The translations under genes and the position numbers were made by a program. A model generated the notes under the pieces. It worked only from the letters and a program-made list of their open reading frames with translations. It searched no databases and had not been told where the DNA came from. Below, in pieces: positions 13,373-19,104 of a DNA stretch of 19,104 nucleotides (within the stretch, counting starts at the first letter, position 1; every line of letters starts with the position of its first letter). Source of the DNA: JALYUA01 sp038239305 (lineage in GTDB: Bacteria; Acidobacteriota; Thermoanaerobaculia; UBA5066; Gp7-AA6); assembly GCA_038239305.1 (NCBI GenBank), contig JBBSEW010000069.1, positions 1-19,104 on the forward strand, given 5' to 3'.

Positions 13373-14868
13373 ATCTGATGGACCTCGTCGCGGCTCTTCC
13401 GGATGCCGAGATCGACCGGATGGCGCCGGGGGCCGACGTGACACGAGTCTCGCACGACTCCCGAACCGTCCTGCCCGGTGATCTCTTCTTCGCCCTGCGC
13501 GGCGAGAAGTCGGACGGTCTCGACCACGTTCCGGAAGCGGTGAGGCGGGGAGCCGTGGCCGTCGTTGCGGAGAGCCCGGCGCCGTTCCCGCGGGAAGCCG
13601 AGGCCGTGTCCTGGGTACGGGTCCCGAACGCCCGGCGCGCGCTCGCGTGGACCGCCGCACGGCTGGCGGGAAACCCCGCCGACCGTCTGGTCCTGGCCGG
13701 CGTTACGGGGACGAACGGGAAGACCACCACGACGACGCTGCTGGCCGCGATGCTCGAGCGCCGGTACGGGAAGGCGGGGTTCTTCGGCACGGTGGGCTAC
13801 CGGACGGGGCTTCGTGAGCACGAGGCCGCCCGCACGACTCCCGACGCTGTCGTGCTGCAGGGGTTGCTCGCCGAAATGGTGGCTGGCGGTGTTCCAGCCG
13901 CGGCGGTCGAGGTGAGCTCGCATGCCTTGGCGCTCGACCGCGTCGCGGGACTTCAGTTCGACGTCGCGGTGTTTACGAATCTGACGCGCGATCACCTGGA
14001 CTTTCACGCGGACATGGAAGGCTATTACCGGGCCAAGGCGATGCTTTTCGCGATGCGCAAACCCGGGGCGGCCGCGGTCATCCACGTGGACGACGCGTGG
14101 GGGAAGCGCCTCGCGGGAGAAGTCGGGCCGCCGGTCGTCCGAGTCTCGTCGCGGTCCGATGCCCTGGCCGACGTGCGCGCCGAGTCGGTCCTCTGCGATC
14201 TGGAGGGATGCGCCTTCACGCTGACGCGCGCCGGTGGCCGGAGCGTGTCCATCCGGTCGCCGCTGCTCGGACGGTTCAACGTGGACAACCTGCTGTCCGC
14301 GGCGGCCGCCGGTCTCGCGCTCGGACTCTCGGAGGACGACGTGACGGCGGCGTGCGCCTCGGTCGCGAGAGTCCCGGGGCGGCTGGAGCCGGTCGAGGCG
14401 GGCCAGTCCTGGCGCATCCTCGTGGACTACGCGCACACTCCCGATGCCCTCGAACGTCTTTTGCACGCGGTGCGGGAACTGACCGATCGCAAGATCATCC
14501 TCGTGTTCGGCTGCGGCGGCGACCGGGATCGGGGCAAGCGCTTTCCCATGGGAGAGATCGCCGGCCGCCTCGCGGACATCTCGATCGCGACCTCCGACAA
14601 TCCCCGCTCGGAAGACCCGGCCGCGATCCTCGCCGAGGTCGGCGCCGGGCTCGAAGCGTCCGGGGCGACCAAGGCGATGCGGATCGTGGACCGGCGCGAG
14701 GCGATTCGAGCGGCGATCGATCTCGCCAACCCCGGCACGGTCGTCCTGATCGCGGGGAAAGGGCACGAGACGACGCAGGTGATCGGGGACCGCGAGATCC
14801 CCTTCGACGACCGCAAGGTGGCGGCGGAGCTCGTCGCGAGCGCGCCGGCGCGGGGCGCGCGGAAATGA
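13369..14868 (+). CDS. murE: UDP-MurNAc-tripeptide synthetase MurE, meso-diaminopimelate-adding type
   Basis: MurE adds the third stem-peptide residue to UDP-MurNAc-L-Ala-D-Glu in the cytoplasm, using ATP. The 499 residues contain the N-terminal uridine-binding domain (SHDSRTVLPGDLFFALRG at 28-45) and the P-loop TGTNGKTT at 113-120. The lysine expected to be carbamylated is Lys223 in YRAKAMLF. DNPR at 410-413 is the motif that in known enzymes selects meso-diaminopimelate over lysine, and GKGHETTQ follows near 463-470. The chosen start is TTG at 13369. It forms a TTGA overlap with the ftsI stop, like the ATGA overlaps at the neighbouring junctions, and MNLMDLVAAL aligns with family N-termini. 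The ATG at 13378 is the alternative. Neither has a clear Shine-Dalgarno, which fits translational coupling. Confidence 0.96.
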   Translation: MNLMDLVAALPDAEIDRMAPGADVTRVSHDSRTVLPGDLFFALRGEKSDGLDHVPEAVRRGAVAVVAESPAPFPREAEAVSWVRVPNARRALAWTAARLAGNPADRLVLAGVTGTNGKTTTTTLLAAMLERRYGKAGFFGTVGYRTGLREHEAARTTPDAVVLQGLLAEMVAGGVPAAAVEVSSHALALDRVAGLQFDVAVFTNLTRDHLDFHADMEGYYRAKAMLFAMRKPGAAAVIHVDDAWGKRLAGEVGPPVVRVSSRSDALADVRAESVLCDLEGCAFTLTRAGGRSVSIRSPLLGRFNVDNLLSAAAAGLALGLSEDDVTAACASVARVPGRLEPVEAGQSWRILVDYAHTPDALERLLHAVRELTDRKIILVFGCGGDRDRGKRFPMGEIAGRLADISIATSDNPRSEDPAAILAEVGAGLEASGATKAMRIVDRREAIRAAIDLANPGTVVLIAGKGHETTQVIGDREIPFDDRKVAAELVASAPARGARK

Positions 14869-16268
14869 ACTTCACGCTCGCCGCCGTCGCCTCGGTGATC
14901 GGCGGGGCGCCGTCCGGCTCGGCCGAGCTTACGGGCGTTGCCGTCGATTCCCGCAAGACGCGCCCCGGCGATCTCTTCGTCGCGATCGCCGGGGAGCGCG
15001 TCGATGGCCACGAGTTCGCCCTCGCGGCGGTGGCGGCGGGCGCGGCGGCCGTGCTCGGCACCCGGACGCCGTCGAATCTCCCCGCCGGCTTCCCCGTCCT
15101 CGCCGTCCCCGATCCGGCGGGCGGTCTTCTTCGCTTCGCGGGAGCGATGAAACGCTCCGCCGGTTTCCGGCTCGCCGCGGTCGCCGGCTCCGTGGGCAAG
15201 ACGACGACGAAGGAGTTCGCCGCCGCGATCCTCGCCCGCCGGTTTGCCGTCGACAAGACTCCGGGAAATCAGAACAGCGCGATCGGCTTTCCGATGTCCG
15301 TTCTGAACTTTCCCAGGGCGCCGGAGTGGATGGTGGGGGAGATGGGCATGAGCGCGCGAGGAGAGATCTCGAGGCTGGCCCGCACGTTCACGCCCGACGT
15401 CGCCGGCATTACTTCGATCGCGGCGGAGCACCTGGAGTTCCTCGGCTCTCTGGACGAGGTCGCGCGGGCCAACGGCGAGATCCTCGAGGGGCTGAAACCG
15501 GACGGAGTCTTCGTCGTGAACTCGGACGACGCGCGGATTGAAGGCCTCGCGACCGCGTGGTCGGGTCGGACGCTGCGTTTCGGACGGGGCGCATCGGCCG
15601 ACGTGTCGGTCGAGTTCGTCGAAACCGACGAGGGGGGCTCCCGCTTCTCGCTCCGGGCGTCCTCCGGAACGGTGGCGGTCTCCCTGCCGATACCGGGCGC
15701 GCATCAGGTTTCGAATTTCCTGGCGGCGTCCGCGATCGCTCTCGCTTCCGGTGCAAGCATCCAGGACTGCGCCTCCGCCGCGCCCGAGCTGTCGGCGGCC
15801 TCCCACCGCGGCGAGTTCCACCGCCACGCCTCGGGCGCGCTGCTTTATGACGACGCGTATAACGCCAGTCCGCCCTCCATGCGCGCGGCGCTCGAGACGC
15901 TGAAGCTGCTGCGGGGGACCCGGAAGATCGCCGTGCTGGGAGACATGCTCGAGCTCGGTCCGGAGGAGCTCTGGTGGCACCGGGAGACCGGGCACTACGC
16001 CGTCGGCCGCGCCGACCGGATCGTGTGCGTGGGATCCCGGGCGCGATCGATCGGCGAGGGGGCGATCGAAGCCGGCCTCGCGGCGGACGCCGTCCTCGCG
16101 GCGGAGGGGCCGGAAGAAGCGGCGGCGATCCTCGAGCCGATGCTCGAGGCGGGCGACGCGGTTCTGTTCAAGGCATCGCGCGGCATCGGCCTCGATCGCG
16201 CCGTGTCGCGGCTGTCGGGCGGCCTTCGCCGCGACACGGGATCGGCCGCCAGGGGGATCGCTCGATGA
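14865..16268 (+). CDS. murF: UDP-MurNAc-tripeptide–D-alanyl-D-alanine ligase MurF
   Basis: MurF adds D-Ala-D-Ala to finish the UDP-MurNAc-pentapeptide. The 467 residues show the N-terminal substrate domain (VAVDSRKTRPGDLFVAIAGE at 25-44), the P-loop GSVGKTTTKE at 108-117, NSAIGFPMSVLN and the MGMSARGEI block of the central domain. The C-terminal DDAYNASPPSM and LGDMLELG motifs are typical of MurF rather than of the other Mur ligases. The start ATG at 14865 overlaps the murE stop as ATGA. At its own end another ATGA (16265-16268) opens a short frame that leads to mraY. The central SIAAEHLEFLGS replaces the more usual NIGxAHLE wording but keeps the histidine. Confidence 0.95.
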   Translation: MNFTLAAVASVIGGAPSGSAELTGVAVDSRKTRPGDLFVAIAGERVDGHEFALAAVAAGAAAVLGTRTPSNLPAGFPVLAVPDPAGGLLRFAGAMKRSAGFRLAAVAGSVGKTTTKEFAAAILARRFAVDKTPGNQNSAIGFPMSVLNFPRAPEWMVGEMGMSARGEISRLARTFTPDVAGITSIAAEHLEFLGSLDEVARANGEILEGLKPDGVFVVNSDDARIEGLATAWSGRTLRFGRGASADVSVEFVETDEGGSRFSLRASSGTVAVSLPIPGAHQVSNFLAASAIALASGASIQDCASAAPELSAASHRGEFHRHASGALLYDDAYNASPPSMRAALETLKLLRGTRKIAVLGDMLELGPEELWWHRETGHYAVGRADRIVCVGSRARSIGEGAIEAGLAADAVLAAEGPEEAAAILEPMLEAGDAVLFKASRGIGLDRAVSRLSGGLRRDTGSAARGIAR

Positions 16269-16333
16269 GTCCCCAGGTTTCGTATCGCGTTTCCCGTTTC
16301 CCGTCTCCCGTTTCCCGGCTCCGAGTGTCCTGA
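16265..16333 (+). CDS. 22-residue open frame bridging murF and mraY
   Basis: An ATG at 16265 overlaps the murF stop (ATGA), and the frame runs 22 codons to a TGA whose last base is the first base of the mraY ATG (TGATG, 16331-16335). The predicted peptide, MSPQVSYRVSRFPSPVSRLR followed by VS, has no recognisable domain and is largely the translation of a GTTTCCC heptamer array. Because murF and mraY are separated by 64 bases with no clear ribosome site for mraY, translating this frame would carry ribosomes from one gene to the next. The peptide itself probably has no role. Existence as a translated frame is inference from the overlaps at both ends. Confidence 0.4.
   Translation: MSPQVSYRVSRFPSPVSRLRVS
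16277..16323. repeat. Degenerate heptamer array, unit GTTTCCC
   Basis: After a decayed first unit at 16277, consecutive 7-base units are GTTTCCC (16289), GTTTCCC (16296), GTCTCCC (16303), GTTTCCC (16310) and GGCTCCG (16317). The array fills nearly all of the gap between murF and mraY, the only real gap in the cluster, and lies within the bridging 22-codon frame. A 7-base period rotates through all three codon phases, yet no stop arises. Confidence 0.8.
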
Positions 16334-17418
16334 TGCTGTACTCGCTCCTCTACCCGTACGCCCGGGATCTTCCGATCCTGAACGTCTTCCGCTACCTGAC
16401 GTTTCGAACGGCGATGGCAGCGGTCACGGCGTTGCTCCTCGCGCTCGTCCTCGGGCCGCCGATGATCCGCCTCCTCCGCCGCCGCCAGATCGGCCAGTCC
16501 ATCCGCGAGGCGGGGCCGAAGTCGCACCTGTCGAAGGCCGGAACACCCACGATGGGGGGCCTTCTCATCCTCCTCGCCGTGATCGTCGCGACGTTTCTCT
16601 GGATGGACCTCTCGAACCGGTTCGTGTGGATCGCGCTCGGCACCCTCGTCGCGCTCGGCCTGGTGGGATTCGCGGATGATTTCATGAAGTTCGCGAAGCG
16701 TCGAAGCCTCGGCCTGACCGGGAGAGGAAAGCTCCTTCCCCAGATCCTCGTGGCCCTCGCCATCGCGTGGGCGATCCGGCAGTGGGCCGGGCATGGCAGC
16801 GTGTCGACGCTCGTCACGTTCCCATTCCTGAAGCGGCTCGTGGTGGACCTCGGCGTCCTCTATCTGCCCTTCGTCGCCACGGTTGTCGTCGGATCGTCGA
16901 ACGCCGTGAATCTGACGGACGGCCTGGACGGGCTGGCGATCGGCTCCGTCGGAATTGCGGCGGGAACCTACGCGATCCTGGCTTACGTCACGGGCAACGC
17001 ACTCACGGCGCGCTATCTCCAGATTCCCTTCGTGCCGCAGAGCGGCGAGCTGGCGGTCTTCTGCGGAGCCCTGGTCGGCGCGTCTCTCGGATTCCTCTGG
17101 TTCAACTGCCATCCGGCGGAAGTGTTCATGGGGGACGTCGGATCCCTTCCGCTCGGCGGTGCCATTGCGGCCGTCGCCGTGATGACCAAGCACGAAGTCC
17201 TGCTCGCGATCGTGGGGGGCCTTTTCGTCCTCGAGGCGCTGTCGGTCATCATCCAGGTGGTGTCGTTCCAGAGCACCGGGAAGCGCGTGTTCCGCATGGC
17301 TCCGCTCCATCATCATTTCGAGCTCGCCGGCTGGGCGGAGTCGCGGGTGATCATCCGCTTCTGGATTCTTTCGATCCTCTTCGCCGTGCTCGGTCTCTCC
17401 ACTCTGAAGCTGCGATGA
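16333..17418 (+). CDS. mraY: Phospho-MurNAc-pentapeptide transferase MraY
   Basis: MraY is the inner-membrane enzyme that moves phospho-MurNAc-pentapeptide onto undecaprenyl phosphate, giving lipid I. The 361 residues are hydrophobic throughout, consistent with the family's ten membrane helices. Key cytoplasmic motifs are present: SKAGTPTMGG at 67-76, Asp115-Asp116 in GFADDFMKF, NAVNLTDGLDGLAIG at 190-204, Asp268 in FMGDVGSLPLGG, and the His326-His328 triad in PLHHHFEL. The start ATG at 16333 shares a base with the stop of the preceding small frame. There is no strong Shine-Dalgarno, so initiation probably depends on coupling. Its stop overlaps murD as ATGA. Confidence 0.97.
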   Translation: MLYSLLYPYARDLPILNVFRYLTFRTAMAAVTALLLALVLGPPMIRLLRRRQIGQSIREAGPKSHLSKAGTPTMGGLLILLAVIVATFLWMDLSNRFVWIALGTLVALGLVGFADDFMKFAKRRSLGLTGRGKLLPQILVALAIAWAIRQWAGHGSVSTLVTFPFLKRLVVDLGVLYLPFVATVVVGSSNAVNLTDGLDGLAIGSVGIAAGTYAILAYVTGNALTARYLQIPFVPQSGELAVFCGALVGASLGFLWFNCHPAEVFMGDVGSLPLGGAIAAVAVMTKHEVLLAIVGGLFVLEALSVIIQVVSFQSTGKRVFRMAPLHHHFELAGWAESRVIIRFWILSILFAVLGLSTLKLR

Positions 17419-18836
17419 ACGGGAACGCGTCCTCCGAGCCCCTCCTTCCGGGGAAAGTGGCGATCCTGGGGTTCGCCCGTAGCGGCCGGGCGCTCGCGGA
17501 GGCTCTCCTCGACCGCGGCGTCGAGGTTGCGGTCGGGGATTCCCGTCCGGAAGAGTCTTTCGAGGGCGTCGAGGCTCTCCGCTCCCGCGGCGTCTCCTTT
17601 TTCTTCAGCGGTCCCGGCGAGTCGTTCCTCGAGGGGGCGGGCTGGCTGGCCCTCTCGCCGGGAGTCCCGAGGTCCGAAGCTCCGGTCACGGCCGCCTTGC
17701 GCCGCGGTATTCCCGTGCTCGCCGAAATCGAAATCGCGTGGCGGATTCTTCAGCGGGAGGTGGAAGGCGCGAATCGATGGATCGCGATCACGGGCACGAA
17801 CGGCAAGTCGACGACGACTGCCTGGATCGCGGACATCCTGCGGCGAGGGGGCCGCCCCGTCGCCCTCGCCGGCAACATCGGAGTGCCCCTGTCGTCGTTC
17901 CTGTCGGAGCGCACGGCCCGCGACTTCGTCTGCGAGGTCTCGTCATTCCAGCTCGACTCGATCGACCGGTTCACGCCGGATGTCGCGGTCCTGACCAACG
18001 TCACGCCCGACCATCTCGACCGGTATAGCGGGTTCGAGGAGTATGCGGCTTCGAAGAAGCGGGTCTTCGCGCGCCAGAACCGGGAGGGATTCGCCATCGT
18101 GAACGCGGACGATCCCGTCGCGTCCGCCGTAGCCGTTCCCTCGCGTCGCGTCCCGTTCTCTCGCCTCGGCCGGGCCGCGGGCGGCGCCTGGATCGCGGAC
18201 GGCACTCTCGTTTCGGAGGCCGCCGGTCCGCTCCGCGCGGTTCTGCCGGTGTCCGATCTCGCCCTTCCCGGAGCGCACAACGTGGAGAACGCGCTGGCCG
18301 CGATCTGCGCGGCGGATTGTCTCGGGACGGCGGACGCCGCGATCCGCGAGGGTCTCTCGCGATTTCCGGGGCTGCCGCATCGCATGGAGCTCGTCGCCGA
18401 GTCCCGCGGAATCCGATGGGTCAACGACTCGAAGGGCACGAACGTGGATGCGACGCGCAAGTCGCTCGAGAGCTTCGCGCCGGGCAGCGTCATCCTGATC
18501 CTGGGAGGCCGCGACAAGCACGGGGACTTCGCCGCGCTCCGGCCGGGGCTGCAGCGGTCCGTCCGCCATGTTCTGACCATCGGCGAGGCGGCGCCCGTCG
18601 TCGAGGCGGGGCTCGGGGGCGTGGTGGCGATCGAGCGCGCGGGAACCATGGATCGCGCTGTCCTCCGGGCCGCGGGGCTCGCGGAGCCGGGGAACACGGT
18701 CCTTCTGTCGCCCGCCTGCGCTTCGTTCGATCAGTACGGAAACTACGAGGAGAGGGGCAGTCACTTCACCCGCCTCGCGCGCGAAGCGGCGGGCTCGCGC
18801 GAAGGCGCGGAGGCGGGAGGGACTCATGGCGCGTAA
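17415..18836 (+). CDS. murD: UDP-MurNAc-L-alanine–D-glutamate ligase MurD
   Basis: MurD adds D-glutamate to UDP-MurNAc-L-alanine. It acts before MurE, although its gene comes later in the cluster. The 473 residues have a Rossmann-like N-terminal domain (KVAILGFARSGRALAEALL at 14-32), the P-loop TGTNGKST at 126-133, EVSSFQLD, TNVTPDHLDRY, and the C-terminal NDSKGTN and SPACASFDQYGNYEERG blocks diagnostic of MurD. The ATG at 17415 overlaps the mraY stop by four bases. Its last codons run 11 bases into ftsW and include that gene's ribosome-binding site. Confidence 0.96.
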   Translation: MNGNASSEPLLPGKVAILGFARSGRALAEALLDRGVEVAVGDSRPEESFEGVEALRSRGVSFFFSGPGESFLEGAGWLALSPGVPRSEAPVTAALRRGIPVLAEIEIAWRILQREVEGANRWIAITGTNGKSTTTAWIADILRRGGRPVALAGNIGVPLSSFLSERTARDFVCEVSSFQLDSIDRFTPDVAVLTNVTPDHLDRYSGFEEYAASKKRVFARQNREGFAIVNADDPVASAVAVPSRRVPFSRLGRAAGGAWIADGTLVSEAAGPLRAVLPVSDLALPGAHNVENALAAICAADCLGTADAAIREGLSRFPGLPHRMELVAESRGIRWVNDSKGTNVDATRKSLESFAPGSVILILGGRDKHGDFAALRPGLQRSVRHVLTIGEAAPVVEAGLGGVVAIERAGTMDRAVLRAAGLAEPGNTVLLSPACASFDQYGNYEERGSHFTRLAREAAGSREGAEAGGTHGA

Positions 18837-19104
18837 GCTCTCGAGCGACAAGCTGCTGTTTGCCGCGGTGATCGCCCTGTCCCTGTTCGGCTGCGTCATG
18901 ATCTACAGCGCATCGGCGGTTTCGGCGGCTCAGAGCGGGGGAAGCCCCTACCGCTATCTCCTCAAGCAGCTCGTCGCGCTCGTGGCCGGCGGGATCGCGG
19001 CCTACGTCGTCTACCGCACGGACTACCGCACGTTCGCGAAACCCTGGGTCGTGTACGGCACGTTCGGCGCCGCGTGGGTCCTCTGCGTCGGGGTGCTCTT
19101 CCAC
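18826..19104 (+). CDS. ftsW: Lipid II polymerase FtsW (N-terminal part, cut by window edge)
   Basis: FtsW is the SEDS-family glycosyltransferase that polymerises lipid II at the septum with FtsI. Only the first 93 residues are present and no stop is reached. After a short basic N-terminus (MARKLSSDK) come three membrane segments at about 10-30, 47-65 and 75-93. The first carries GCVMIYSASAVSA at 22-34, the typical FtsW/RodA first-helix motif. GGGAGG at 18815-18820 lies 5 bases before the ATG, the best ribosome-binding site in the cluster, and the gene overlaps murD by 11 bases. Position after murD favours FtsW over RodA; murG and murC would be expected next. Confidence 0.92.
   Translation, partial: MARKLSSDKLLFAAVIALSLFGCVMIYSASAVSAAQSGGSPYRYLLKQLVALVAGGIAAYVVYRTDYRTFAKPWVVYGTFGAAWVLCVGVLFH

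Noticed and set aside
11291..15995. Minus-strand open frames of about 470-520 codons opposite ftsI, murE and murF
   Set aside because: Composition shadows of unmistakable dcw genes; no domains recognised.
1..19104. Mobile element, tRNA or rRNA gene, or defence system
   Set aside because: No transposase, integrase, terminal inverted repeats with target duplication, cloverleaf or known defence domain was found on either strand.

Overview
The window comes from a high-GC bacterium. It is diderm, judging from a SurA-like periplasmic chaperone with a signal peptide, and it probably makes meso-diaminopimelate peptidoglycan, judging from the DNPR motif in MurE. The mfd–surA adjacency, the single C-terminal PASTA-like domain on FtsI and the many short-period intergenic repeats would suit an Acidobacteriota-like lineage. 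That placement is inference from gene style, not from a marker comparison.

Layout. 1-460 has no convincing gene; it holds three related hairpin-bearing repeats and a short octamer array. 461-2050 (minus) is an unusual double-length flavin-dependent thymidylate synthase. 2051-2415 is a divergent intergenic region with two different short-period repeat arrays and a probable promoter. 2425-8172 (plus) carries an IscS-type cysteine desulfurase, the transcription-repair coupling factor Mfd and a SurA-like chaperone. 8242-9141 is an HhH-GPD DNA glycosylase with a TTG start. 9142-9496 holds octamer repeats in both orientations, a probable promoter and a clear MraZ operator. From 9497 to the right edge runs a canonical division/cell-wall (dcw) cluster: mraZ, rsmH, ftsL, ftsI, murE, murF, mraY, murD and ftsW (cut by the window edge).

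How the genes work together. The dcw genes look like one transcript that MraZ itself controls through four repeats at exactly 10-bp spacing just upstream of its gene. MurE, MurF and MurD are three of the Mur ligases that build the UDP-MurNAc-pentapeptide. MraY moves it to the lipid carrier, giving lipid I. FtsW and FtsI polymerise and cross-link the wall at the septum, with FtsL as their regulatory partner. Nearly every junction is an overlapping or abutting stop/start (TGAGTG, ATGA, TTGA, TGATG), so translation is probably coupled along the cluster. The one place where genes are separated, murF to mraY, is bridged by a 22-codon open frame overlapping both neighbours. The upstream block serves DNA repair and precursor supply (ThyX, Mfd, glycosylase), sulfur mobilisation and envelope protein folding.

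I do not see a mobile element, CRISPR array, RNA gene or defence system. The most unusual items are the fused ThyX with its signature motif apparently split between two halves, the repeat-derived mini-ORF between murF and mraY, and the several families of 7- to 8-bp degenerate repeats that sit in most of the gaps, two of them also reaching into coding or potentially coding sequence.
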